The notes below the pieces were generated by a model. The model was not told where the DNA came from. It saw only the letters and a program-made list of their open reading frames with translations, and made no database searches. Made by a program: the position numbers and the translations under genes. DNA of 64,000 bases from Halolamina sediminis (GTDB lineage: Archaea > Halobacteriota > Halobacteria > Halobacteriales > Haloferacaceae): the NCBI RefSeq assembly GCF_001282785.1, contig NZ_CVUA01000001.1:1116001-1180000 (forward strand), given 5' to 3'. Shown here one piece after another: positions 33,700-41,800 of the stretch (within the stretch, counting starts at the first letter, position 1; each line of letters opens with the position of its first letter).

Positions 33700-33891
33700 A
33701 TGGCTTTCAAGGATAGTGGCTGGCGTCCGGAGGGAGCGATGGACGCGTTCGGCGACTACGAGGTCTGGGAGTACGAGCGCGGCCCCCACGAGATCAACAC
33801 TGGCGAGGTCGACGGCGAGATCGACTTCGAGAAGTACGAGGACGGCGACTTCGCGACCTCGGTCGACGACCTCGAAGACGACGACGAGTAA
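33700..33891 (+). CDS. 63-residue acidic protein
   Basis: This protein is MAFKDSGWRPEGAMDAFGDY with an acidic tail (DDLEDDDE). The C-terminal 15 residues are mostly aspartate and glutamate. It is small and soluble, with no motif. The chosen start avoids four extra residues from an upstream methionine and fits a promoter-like element. It is the last gene before the large non-coding stretch. Confidence 0.6.
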   Translation: MAFKDSGWRPEGAMDAFGDYEVWEYERGPHEINTGEVDGEIDFEKYEDGDFATSVDDLEDDDE

Positions 33892-33900
33892 CGTAGTCGA

Positions 33901-33920
33901 TTTTTCTGTTCGGTCGTTTT
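33901..33920 (+). terminator. T-rich terminator candidate of the AOR-like gene cluster
   Basis: A TTTTT run begins ten bases after the last stop, with a second TTTT at 33917. Archaeal termination often uses such U-tracts without a hairpin. Confidence 0.55.
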
Positions 33921-34039
33921 CGGTTCCGGTAGCTTCGGAGTCGGTTATCGCGACTTCTCTCTGTCAGTGGTAGTCTCTTCCTTCGACGGCTACTCGATCG
34001 TTGACTGTTGAGACAGCGACCGCGACAGCATCTCGTTCG

Positions 34040-34287
34040 TAGACCACTTGTAACTGCAGTGCGCCGGACACAAGGTCCGGCGCAGTTCCGAGTCCCCACC
34101 CCTCCCCCCGCCGGCGCCAACGTGGCGCCGGCGAGGCGTCCACCGCCACCGCACCGCGGCGGCGGTGGCGCGCGACGTGAGCCCCTCCGTGGGCGAACGA
34201 GCGCGCGAGGGACGAGGGAGCGAAGCGACCGAGTCGGCTGGGGAGGCGTGAGGGCTGTGCGGGGCGGTTGCGGTCACAAGTGGTCTA
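34040..34287. mobile_element. MITE-like element with 19-base terminal inverted repeats
   Basis: The left end 34040-34058 begins TAGACCACTTGTAACTGCA. The reverse complement of the right end 34269-34287 is TAGACCACTTGTGACCGCA, so 17 of 19 bases match. Inside lie perfect hairpins: TGCGCCGGAC/GTCCGGCGCA (34060-34084), GCCGGCGCCA/TGGCGCCGGC (34110-34132) and CCACCGCC/GGCGGTGG (34140-34168). No transposase frame is present and no clear target-site duplication is seen. It is probably a non-autonomous element; a structured RNA is the alternative. Confidence 0.65.
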
Positions 34288-34388
34288 GCTCACTCCGCGG
34301 TCGTGTTTGCCGTCGACATAGCGAACTCCGCGGTCGTGTTCGACGTAGAGCTGGAAACGTCGAAGACAGCGAACTCCGTAGTTCTGTC
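34288..34388. repeat. Degenerate repeats of a 20-base unit
   Basis: Copies of GCGAACTCCGCGGTCGTGTT occur at 34321-34340. An 18/20 match lies at 34288-34307, and a weaker match at 34369-34388. They lie just outside the MITE-like element and have no evident function. Confidence 0.5.
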
Positions 34389-34460
34389 CGTCGTTCGAGG
34401 AGCTAGTACTGTGCCACTCTCGGGTCACGCGAGCAGGAACAGCGAAACGAAAACCGAGAA

Positions 34461-35087
34461 CTACAGCAACTGCGCGACGATCTCGTCTTCGAACGCCGCG
34501 GTCCCGGTGGCGATCCGCGCACCGGCGACGAACAGCGGCTCGTCGGTCTCCGCCGCGATGTGGTCGGTGAACTGCTCCAGCCACGTCAGCAGGTGCTCGT
34601 CGAGGAACACGCGCTCGAAGCCGACGGTCTCGTCCTGCCCGGCGCGCTGGCGCTCGATCAGGTTCCGCAGGAACGCGAACTCCACGGCGATGTGGTCGTT
34701 CTCCTCGCCGTACTCCTCGGGTGGGTTCCAGCCCGCGGCGCCGTAGCTGGCCTCCACGTCGGCCAGCCCCTCGCCGATGAACTCGGTGTCGTCCCGGTAG
34801 TACGTCTCGTGGGGGAGCACGTTCGGCCGCGGACCGACCATCAGCGCGGTGTACTCCTTGGCGAGTTCGTTGGTCACTTCCGCGGGGTCGCGCCCCTCGT
34901 TCTCTTCGACGAACTCTTCCAGCGCGGCGAAGCCGGCGTCGAGGTACTCGTTAACCTCGTCGCCGGGCGTCTCGATCTCGCCCGCGAGCAAGCGTTCGAC
35001 GAACGCCTCGTCGGGCGTGTCGTGGAACACTTCGATCACGAAGTCGACCAGTTCGATGCGTGCGTCGTAAACGGCGGTTTCGTCCAT
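34461..35087 (-). CDS. TorD/DmsD-family chaperone
   Basis: This 208-residue all-helical protein belongs to the chaperones that guide assembly of molybdopterin oxidoreductases and their Tat export. Characteristic segments are EYTALMVGPRPNVLPHETYYRD at about residues 77-98 and NDHIAVEFAFLRNLIERQRAG at about residues 130-150. The context fits: a Tat-exported formate dehydrogenase is encoded divergently a few genes away. The gene is three bases downstream of the large iron-sulfur gene, so both are on one transcript. Confidence 0.87.
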   Translation of the reverse strand: MDETAVYDARIELVDFVIEVFHDTPDEAFVERLLAGEIETPGDEVNEYLDAGFAALEEFVEENEGRDPAEVTNELAKEYTALMVGPRPNVLPHETYYRDDTEFIGEGLADVEASYGAAGWNPPEEYGEENDHIAVEFAFLRNLIERQRAGQDETVGFERVFLDEHLLTWLEQFTDHIAAETDEPLFVAGARIATGTAAFEDEIVAQLL

Positions 35088-35090
35088 TAG

Positions 35091-37208
35091 TTACCCCTGA
35101 AACACGATCTGCGCGCGGCACTCGTCGCAGTACTCGAAGATGCTGTGCTCGGTGTCGCCGGCGACGCCCTCGACGAGGTCGCCCACCTCGTCCTGCACCT
35201 TCTCCATCGACCCGCGGCTGGTGAAGGGAGTCCCACAGCGGACACACTCGATCATCTCGCCCTCGAAGACGGGCTCCCACTCCTCGCCGTCGCGGTTCTC
35301 CGGCAGTCGGGAGCGTTCGAGCCCGGCCTCGATCGTGATGGCGCCCTCCGGACAGCCGCTCTCACAGAGCCCGCAGTTCACGCAGTCGGCGTGGTTGAAC
35401 TGCAGTTCGCCCTCGCCGCTTCGCTGGATGGCGTCGGTCGGACAGAGCGTCGAACAGGTTGGCGTGAGGTTGCAGTCGTCGGAGACCTCCATCCGGCCGA
35501 ACGTGTCCAGCCCGCGGATCACGTCCCGGTCCGGGTCGGTTTCCTCCAGAATTCGGCGCAGCGACTCCAGCGCCCAGTCGTGGGTCGTGAACGGCTCTCG
35601 GGGTGACTCCGGCCGGCCGGTGCCGGTGGCCTCGTGCTCGCCGGTCGGGAGCGGCGACGGGTCGAGTCCCTCGACGAACGCGTCCAGTTCGTCCGCGAAG
35701 CTCGCGGGATCGTCCCCGTCGGGCGCGAAGAACGCGGTCCGTGCACCGAGTTCGAGGTCGCCGGTCGCGACGTTCAGCCGGTCGACCAGTTCGGCCTTCG
35801 GGTCGGGGCCGGAGTGGAGACAGTTGTCGCCGCAGCCGACGATCGCGACGCCGTCGGCGCCGGCCGCCAGCGCGTGGAGCACCTGCGCTTCGCCCACGGT
35901 GTCCGTGCAGTTCACGCGGACCGGGAGAATCGGCTGGTAGGACACGTCCTCGCCGCGGCCCGCGCGCCGGCCGTAGCTCTTCAGCGCGTCGGCGGCCTGC
36001 TCCGAACAGACGAACCCGATGACCGGTGAGTCGATGCCGCTGTCGCCGCCGAAGAAGCTCGAGAGGCGGCCGCCCTCCTCCATGTCGAGCAGGGACTCCA
36101 CCTCGCGTGCGAGGCGTTCGTTCGTCGGCTCACGGAGTTCGACCGCGCCCGTGGGACAGGAGGACGTACACGCGCCACAGTCCATGCAGGCGGTCTCGTC
36201 GAACTCGACCTCGTCCACCGCGGGCCGGGAGACGGCCTCGTGGGGACAGGCGTCGGTACAGCGCGTACAGCCCTCGACGCCGGAGTCGCCCGAGGCACAG
36301 ATGTCCATGTCGATGTCGAGGTGTTGGGGCTTGGAGATCCCGCCGAGCTGGCTCTCGACGGCCGCGGCGACGCCGCCGTCGAAGTGCGAGAAGTAGCCGA
36401 GCTGCCCGCCCCGCCCTCGCGTCGGCCCGCCGGGGTACACCACCTGATCGGCCTCGATCGTGCGCGCGACGCCCTCGGGCTCGATGGCGTCGACCGGGCA
36501 GCAGTCCAGATACTCCCCGTCGGGGGCGTCCGGCGCGATGTCGACCGGGTAGGAGCTGACCGCCTCGTCGGGGCCCTGCTTGACACACTCCATGCAGCCG
36601 ATGCAGTCCTCGGTGACGCGGGCCTCGACGGCCAGTTCGAACTCGCCGAACGAGCCCGAGAGGTCGCGCACGCGGCCGCGCTCGACGTTCACGTCGTCGA
36701 GATCGTGTTCCGGCTCGCCGAAGTCCAGCCCGTTCGCGAGCAGCGTCACGTCGGCGCGTCCCGACAGCGACCCCGCGGCGGCGGCGTCGCCGACGACGAC
36801 GACGTGGTCGCCGGCCTCTTTCGACACCGTCCGCGAGGGTGACTCCTCGCGCAGGCCCGCGACCGTCGCGTCGATGGTTCGGGCGGTCTTCTCGGTCGCC
36901 TCGGGGGTTTCGTGGACCCAGCCGGAGCCCTCGCGGTGGTCGACGAACGCGGTGGCGTCGGGGTGGAGCCCCTGGGCCTCGGCCATCTCCTGAATCCGTC
37001 GCTGGCAGCCGGCGTCGGGAGCGGTCGCGACCACGTGGTCGAGGTCGTACTCCTCGACGACGGCGGCGGCCTTCCCGAGCCCGTCGCCACAGAGGTGACT
37101 CGCGCTCGCGACCACCTCCACGTCCTCGTCGCCGACGCCCTCCCTGACGCCTTCGGCGTCGATGGCGTCCGGGGCGCCGCAGTCGCAGACGAACGCGCCT
37201 ACCTTCAT
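35091..37208 (-). CDS. HdrA/MvhD-like multi-cluster iron-sulfur protein
   Basis: This protein is 705 residues from MKVGAFVCDCG. Residues 1-120 resemble the HdrA N-terminus (C8, C10 and HREGSGWVHE). Residues 130-190 look like a shortened FAD fold whose GxGxxG is replaced by VVGDAAAAGSL. Ferredoxin-type clusters follow: C202/205/208, then C304/314/317/321 and C341/344/347/351. An MvhD (hydrogenase iron-sulfur) domain spans about 395-480 with C401, C434, C459 and C463. Two more clusters lie at C579/585/589 and C609/612/615/619, and a zinc-ribbon end has C655/658/694/697. It is probably a cytosolic electron hub. Its link to formate dehydrogenase rests on gene position. Confidence 0.85.
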   Translation of the reverse strand: MKVGAFVCDCGAPDAIDAEGVREGVGDEDVEVVASASHLCGDGLGKAAAVVEEYDLDHVVATAPDAGCQRRIQEMAEAQGLHPDATAFVDHREGSGWVHETPEATEKTARTIDATVAGLREESPSRTVSKEAGDHVVVVGDAAAAGSLSGRADVTLLANGLDFGEPEHDLDDVNVERGRVRDLSGSFGEFELAVEARVTEDCIGCMECVKQGPDEAVSSYPVDIAPDAPDGEYLDCCPVDAIEPEGVARTIEADQVVYPGGPTRGRGGQLGYFSHFDGGVAAAVESQLGGISKPQHLDIDMDICASGDSGVEGCTRCTDACPHEAVSRPAVDEVEFDETACMDCGACTSSCPTGAVELREPTNERLAREVESLLDMEEGGRLSSFFGGDSGIDSPVIGFVCSEQAADALKSYGRRAGRGEDVSYQPILPVRVNCTDTVGEAQVLHALAAGADGVAIVGCGDNCLHSGPDPKAELVDRLNVATGDLELGARTAFFAPDGDDPASFADELDAFVEGLDPSPLPTGEHEATGTGRPESPREPFTTHDWALESLRRILEETDPDRDVIRGLDTFGRMEVSDDCNLTPTCSTLCPTDAIQRSGEGELQFNHADCVNCGLCESGCPEGAITIEAGLERSRLPENRDGEEWEPVFEGEMIECVRCGTPFTSRGSMEKVQDEVGDLVEGVAGDTEHSIFEYCDECRAQIVFQG

Positions 37209-37232
37209 CGTCCGAGCGCTTACCCACCGCCC

Positions 37233-37242
37233 CCAATAGGGC
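37233..37242 (-). promoter_or_regulatory. TATA-like box for the iron-sulfur protein gene
   Basis: Minus-strand GCCCTATTGG is centred about 29 bases before the ATG at 37208. It lies in the 272-base divergent region shared with the formate dehydrogenase operon. Confidence 0.45.
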
Positions 37243-37434
37243 TTGCGACACGGGCAGTTTTGCTTTTGGTTAGCCGAAAATATCTCTCGGTAGTTCTCAA
37301 TACCCGTTTCGCGACCGTGCAATCGGCGTACGATGTTGCGGTAATCAGTTTCATTTCGAGCGAGATTCGGGTCGATCACCCCCGAAACCACAGTACTGCC
37401 GTGCGATGGATTCAAGGAGTACCCGTCCATGTTT

Positions 37435-37445
37435 CCGTTAATTCG
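37435..37445 (+). promoter_or_regulatory. TATA-like box for the formate dehydrogenase operon
   Basis: CCGTTAATTCG lies about 41 bases before the ATG at 37481, implying a leader of about 14 bases. A GGGATG sequence in that leader may aid ribosome binding. Confidence 0.45.
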
Positions 37446-37446
37446 T

Positions 37447-37464
37447 ACCAACATGGTCGTTGGT
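37447..37464. promoter_or_regulatory. Palindromic operator candidate of the fdh operon
   Basis: ACCAAC-ATGGTC-GTTGGT is a perfect 6-base dyad around the expected transcription start. It fits a repressor site, but the regulator is not encoded next to it. Confidence 0.45.
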
Positions 37465-37480
37465 GCGGGATGATACAACA

Positions 37481-40400
37481 ATGAGTTCACAACCAGTCTC
37501 CCTCGACCTGGACCGCAGGTCGTTCCTGAAGGCGAGTGCGCTGGCCGGCGCAGTAGCCCTCGGGGGCGGCGGCGCGGGACAGGCACTCGCACAAAGCGAC
37601 GGGGAGGTAGACGGAACCGACGAAGAGGGCGAACTCACGAAGACGGTCTGTAACTTCTGTGCCGTCGGCTGTGGGTTCCGGGGCGAACGCAAGGGCAACG
37701 CCTTCGTCGGGCAGGAGCCCTGGCACGAGAACCCGATAAACAACGGCTCGCTCTGTTCGAAGGGCGCCGCGATCTACGGGAGTGAACACTCCGAGCGGCG
37801 TCTCAAACATCCGCTGATCAAGGACGGCGACAGCTGGCGCAAGGCCGGCTGGAGCGAGGCGCTCGACAAGGTCGGCGACGAGATCAACCAGATCCGAGAG
37901 GAGCACGGCCCGGACTCGGTGATGTGGATGGGGTCGGCCCACTTCTCCAACGAGGAGTCCTACGCGTTCCGAAAGCTGAGCAGCCTGTTCGGGACGAACA
38001 ACGTGGACCACCAGGCTCGGATCTGTCACTCCACCACCGTCGCCGGCCTCGCGAACACGTGGGGGTACGGGGCGATGACCAACACGATCAACGACTACCG
38101 CAACTTCGACCTCAACATCATCATCGGCCAGAACCCGGCCGAGGCCCACCCGATCGCGATGCAGCACATCCTCGAGGGCCAGAAACGTGGGGGCGAGATC
38201 GCGGTCGTCGACCCGCGGTTCACCAAGACTGCGGCCCACGGGGACTACTACTACCGGATGCGGCCCGGGACCGACGTGGCCCTGATGATGGGGCTGATGA
38301 AGTATCTCCGGGACGAGCAGAACCTCGACCAGGAGATGCTGGAGGAGCGGGTCATGGGCTGGCCCGACGTCGAGACGGAGCTCGACCAGTACGACCTCGA
38401 GACCGTCGAGGACATCACCTGGGTCAGTCAGGAGCAGATCCAGCAGCTCGGCGACCTGATCGCCGAGAACGCCCCCAACGTCCAGATCGAGTGGGCGATG
38501 GGCGGGACCCAGCACAACAACGGGACCCAGAACATCCGATCGTACGCGCTCACCTCGCTGGCGTCCGGGAGCGCCGCCCGATCCGGCGGCGGCCTGCAGG
38601 TCATGCGTGGCCACGCGAACGTGCAGGGGGCGACCGACCTCGCGGTCGCGAGCCACATCCTGCCGGGCTACTACTCGGTCGGCTCGCCCGGCTCGTGGCG
38701 CTACTGGACGGACGTCTGGAGCAAAAGCCCGTACACGAGCGGGGAGATCGGCTTCGAGGAACTGTACGAGGAGTACGACCTGATGCCGGAGGAGAAGTAC
38801 GCCGCGCAGTCCGGTGAGGGTGAGGTCGACGAGACGTTCCCGAACGACCGCTCGATGATGTTCCAGAAGGGGATGACCGTCGCGCGGTGGTTCGACGGCG
38901 GGCTCCCCCAGGAGGAGCGGCTCAACGAGACGCCGCTGTACCAGCCCGACGAGCTGAAAGCCGTCGTCATCTGGGGCCACTCGCTGAACTCCATCTCGGA
39001 GATGCAGAAGATGAAAGACGCGATGGACCGGATGGATCTGGTCGTCGTCGTCGACGTGTTCCCCTCGGTGGCGTCGGTGCTCTCCGATCAGGACAACGTC
39101 GTGATCCTCTCGGCGGCCTCGCAGTACGAGCACCACCGCTCGCTCACCAACTCCCACCGTTCGGTCCAGTGGTCCGAGCCCGTGCGACCGCCGTCGCACA
39201 ACACGAAGCCGGACCTCGAGATCATGCAGGAGCTCGCGGCCCGATTCGGCTTCGGCGACCACTTCGACTGGGGCTCCGGCCCCGGCCTGTACAACGGGAA
39301 GAGCACCTACGAGGAGACCTTGCGCGAGGTCAACCTCGGCGTCCGGACGATCGGCTACCAGCAGGATCCCGAACGCCTGCAGGAGCAGCAGGAGTACGAC
39401 TACGCGTTCTCCACGGACAACCTCCGCTGTGAGGAGGAAGGACTCCCCGTCTCCGGGGAGTTCTGGCAGCTCCCGTGGCCCTGCTGGGGCGAGGGACACC
39501 CCGGAACCCCGATCATCTGGAACGACGATCTCGACCCGCGCAACGGCGGGCAGGACTTCCGCGCTCGGTGGGGCGTGCAGGCCCCGACACCCGAGGAGTG
39601 GGAGGGGATGGACGTCGGGGACAAGGAGTACCCGATGCAGGAGACGTACGATCAGGACGGCGAAGAGGGTCTGAACCTCCTGCGTGACCCCTACGAGCCC
39701 GAGTGGGAGTCCGACTTCGACGACGAAGTGCAGGGCGTCCCGCAGTACCCCGGGTTTGCGACGACGCTGCCCGAGGACTACTCCAACCCCGATCAGCTCT
39801 CGTTGCCGTACGCGTACGCGCTCGATCCCGATCAGTCCGTCTACGACACGGCGGTCGCGATGAACCAGCGCTACGGGACGGACTTCGACGAGGACTGGTA
39901 CGAGCAGTACGACTACGCCCAGCCGGACGCGCCGACCGGGCGTGGCCGTGCACGCGCGGTCGTCTGGGGCTTCCTCGACACGGTCCCGGTCCACCGGGAG
40001 CCGGTCGAGAGCCCGCGTCCCGATCTCGTCGAGGACTGGCCCGCGAACGGGCAGCAGACCAACTTCTACCGGCTCGACCAGAACAACGCGTCCGTACAGG
40101 AGCGTGCGACCGCGGCCGCGAACGATCCGGGCGACGAGTCGGCGTTCAGTACGGTCATGACGACCGGGCGGCAGGTCGAACACCAGGGTGGTGGGGCCGA
40201 ATCCCGTTCCAACGAGTACTTGGCCGACCTCCAGCCGCACATGTACGTGGAGATCCACCCGAACATGGCCGAGGAGATGGGGATCGACGGCGGTGACCTC
40301 GTCGTCGTCTCCACGACGGACCGTGGGTCCGTCTTGGTCAAGTCCCGGGTGACGCCGCGACCCGGCCACGGGCCGGAGGAGGAGGAGATCTTCCTCCCCT

Positions 40401-40693
40401 ACCACTGGGGCGGCATCGCGAAAGGTGAGAGCTTGCTCGAGAAGTACCCCGACGGCAACGAGCCGTTCGCCATCGGCGACTCGGTGAACTTCATCACCTC
40501 GCGCGGGTACGACGTTGAGACACAGATGCAGGAGACGAAGGCGGCGCTGGCGAAGGTCCGACCGGCGACCCAGGAGCTCGTCGACGAGCTCAACATGGAC
40601 GTCGACCTGGAGACGTTCTCGTTCCCGCAGGACGAGGCCGGCTTCGGGATGCAGAAGGACTTCGACACCCGCGACAACACGACGGTTCAGTAA
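37481..40693 (+). CDS. fdhA: Formate dehydrogenase, catalytic molybdopterin subunit (Tat-exported)
   Basis: This 1070-residue protein oxidises formate to CO2 by family. The Tat signal is DRRSFLKASALAGAVALGGG (residues 11-30). A 4Fe-4S cluster is bound by C57, C60, C64 and C92. The metal ligand is Cys182 followed by His183 in ARICHSTTVAGLANTWGYGAM, the pattern of cysteine-type formate dehydrogenases (cysteine in place of selenocysteine). Tail motifs HPNMAEEMGIDGGDLVVVST and LPYHWGGIAKG are typical of the last molybdopterin domain. It probably faces outside the membrane, passing electrons to FdhB and then the cytochrome b. Confidence 0.92.
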   Translation: MSSQPVSLDLDRRSFLKASALAGAVALGGGGAGQALAQSDGEVDGTDEEGELTKTVCNFCAVGCGFRGERKGNAFVGQEPWHENPINNGSLCSKGAAIYGSEHSERRLKHPLIKDGDSWRKAGWSEALDKVGDEINQIREEHGPDSVMWMGSAHFSNEESYAFRKLSSLFGTNNVDHQARICHSTTVAGLANTWGYGAMTNTINDYRNFDLNIIIGQNPAEAHPIAMQHILEGQKRGGEIAVVDPRFTKTAAHGDYYYRMRPGTDVALMMGLMKYLRDEQNLDQEMLEERVMGWPDVETELDQYDLETVEDITWVSQEQIQQLGDLIAENAPNVQIEWAMGGTQHNNGTQNIRSYALTSLASGSAARSGGGLQVMRGHANVQGATDLAVASHILPGYYSVGSPGSWRYWTDVWSKSPYTSGEIGFEELYEEYDLMPEEKYAAQSGEGEVDETFPNDRSMMFQKGMTVARWFDGGLPQEERLNETPLYQPDELKAVVIWGHSLNSISEMQKMKDAMDRMDLVVVVDVFPSVASVLSDQDNVVILSAASQYEHHRSLTNSHRSVQWSEPVRPPSHNTKPDLEIMQELAARFGFGDHFDWGSGPGLYNGKSTYEETLREVNLGVRTIGYQQDPERLQEQQEYDYAFSTDNLRCEEEGLPVSGEFWQLPWPCWGEGHPGTPIIWNDDLDPRNGGQDFRARWGVQAPTPEEWEGMDVGDKEYPMQETYDQDGEEGLNLLRDPYEPEWESDFDDEVQGVPQYPGFATTLPEDYSNPDQLSLPYAYALDPDQSVYDTAVAMNQRYGTDFDEDWYEQYDYAQPDAPTGRGRARAVVWGFLDTVPVHREPVESPRPDLVEDWPANGQQTNFYRLDQNNASVQERATAAANDPGDESAFSTVMTTGRQVEHQGGGAESRSNEYLADLQPHMYVEIHPNMAEEMGIDGGDLVVVSTTDRGSVLVKSRVTPRPGHGPEEEEIFLPYHWGGIAKGESLLEKYPDGNEPFAIGDSVNFITSRGYDVETQMQETKAALAKVRPATQELVDELNMDVDLETFSFPQDEAGFGMQKDFDTRDNTTVQ

Positions 40694-40694
40694 A

Positions 40695-41399
40695 ATGTCC
40701 ACCAACGAATCAAACACCGAAGTCATCGGCCAAGGGGTGATGAGCACCGGCGAAGATACGCGCATCTTCCCCGACGTGGCCGCGTGTATCGACTGTGGCG
40801 GCTGTGTAGTCGCCTGTAACCGAACGTGGGATATGCCCCGCGACGAACAGCGTATCAGCATCTCCACGATGCTCGAGGGCAAGCAGGGTGCGACCGAGTC
40901 CGCCGACGTCGGCGGGCAGCGCCGGATCAACGACCCCTCGGCAGCGATGGACAACGGGCAAAAGCCCGGCGAGACCAGCGTTCCGATGCAGTGTTACCAC
41001 TGCGAGAACGCGCCCTGTGTCTCGGTCTGTCCGGTCGACGCGCTCGTCAAGAAGGACGACGGGTTCGTCGACGTGCGCGACGACGTCTGTATCGGCTGCC
41101 AGTACTGTCTCTCGGCCTGTCCGTTCGGCGCCCCGCAGTTCCCCGGCTCGAACGACGGCGCCGCGGAGATCTTCGGCACCGGCGGCACGATGGACAAGTG
41201 TACGATGTGTCAGGATCGACAGGACGTCGGCAAGGGCCCGGCGTGTGCCGAGGAGTGTGCGACCGACGCCATCCTCGTGGGCACGACCGAGCAGATCGCC
41301 GACGAGCTGGACAAACGTGACTCGGGGACGTTCTTCAACGACGACGCGATGAAGGTCGTCTTCGGGGAGGACGAAGCTTCGGAGGCGTTCGGCGTATGA
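40695..41399 (+). CDS. fdhB: Formate dehydrogenase iron-sulfur subunit
   Basis: This 234-residue ferredoxin-type subunit has four cluster sites. The first is C31/34/37/41 (CIDCGGCVVACNRTW). MQCYHCENAPCVSVCPVDAL and CIGCQYCLSACPFGAPQF follow, then CTMCQDRQDVGKGPACAEECATDAI. This is the DmsB/FdnH arrangement. Unlike Escherichia FdnH there is no C-terminal membrane helix. The ATG starts one base after the fdhA stop, and its stop overlaps the next gene. Like many such subunits it lacks a Tat signal and may hitch-hike with FdhA. Confidence 0.9.
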   Translation: MSTNESNTEVIGQGVMSTGEDTRIFPDVAACIDCGGCVVACNRTWDMPRDEQRISISTMLEGKQGATESADVGGQRRINDPSAAMDNGQKPGETSVPMQCYHCENAPCVSVCPVDALVKKDDGFVDVRDDVCIGCQYCLSACPFGAPQFPGSNDGAAEIFGTGGTMDKCTMCQDRQDVGKGPACAEECATDAILVGTTEQIADELDKRDSGTFFNDDAMKVVFGEDEASEAFGV

Positions 41400-41800
41400 G
41401 TAACTCGACCGCAGAGAACGGCGCCAGCAGCTACTCGGGGACGGTCGTCGCGGTCAACGCCGTGATCTCGGTGGCGGTCGCACTCGGGCTGATCTGGGTC
41501 GTCAACGGGTTCAACGTGTTCTACGAGCGGCTGGACCGCGTCTCGCCCACCGTCGACGGCGGCGGGATCGGCACTGCGTTCGCCCAGGGCAACGAGATCG
41601 AGTGGCTCGTCTTCCTCGTGGAGGCGATGCACGCGGTCGACGTGCTGATGGGGCTGTTCATCCTGGTGCTGGTGTTCGTCCACTGGGGGGCGTTCCGACG
41701 CATCGCGGCACGGATGCGCCAGCCCGGCGAGTCCCGCGTCGCGACCGACGGCGGCTCGCCGGCACAGGGAGCCGGCGAGGACGGAGGTGAGAACGAATGA
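41396..41800 (+). CDS. Small membrane protein of the formate dehydrogenase operon
   Basis: This 134-residue protein has two membrane helices, at about residues 17-40 and 75-101, with the loop ERLDRVSPTVDGGGIGTAFAQGNE between them. The C-terminus (GESRVATDGGSPAQGAGEDG) is disordered and acidic. It starts in an ATGA overlap with fdhB and its stop overlaps the cytochrome gene. I do not recognise it in bacterial formate dehydrogenases. An assembly or anchoring role is inferred from location. Confidence 0.75.
   Translation: MSNSTAENGASSYSGTVVAVNAVISVAVALGLIWVVNGFNVFYERLDRVSPTVDGGGIGTAFAQGNEIEWLVFLVEAMHAVDVLMGLFILVLVFVHWGAFRRIAARMRQPGESRVATDGGSPAQGAGEDGGENE

Larger units (their letters stand above)
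33892..34460. other. 569-base non-coding stretch
   Basis: No convincing gene on either strand. In order it holds a T-rich terminator candidate (33901-33920), a MITE-like element with 19-base inverted ends (34040-34287), and a degenerate repeat cluster (34288-34388). The rest is unremarkable AT/GC-mixed sequence. Confidence 0.7.

Noticed and set aside
34040-34287. RNase P or SRP RNA gene
   Set aside because: Strong hairpins suggested an RNA gene, but the conserved core sequences of those RNAs are not visible, and the inverted ends favour a mobile element.
37487-40954. 1155-residue frame opposite fdhA
   Set aside because: It lies antisense to the whole formate dehydrogenase gene with leucine, valine and arginine bias and no family features.
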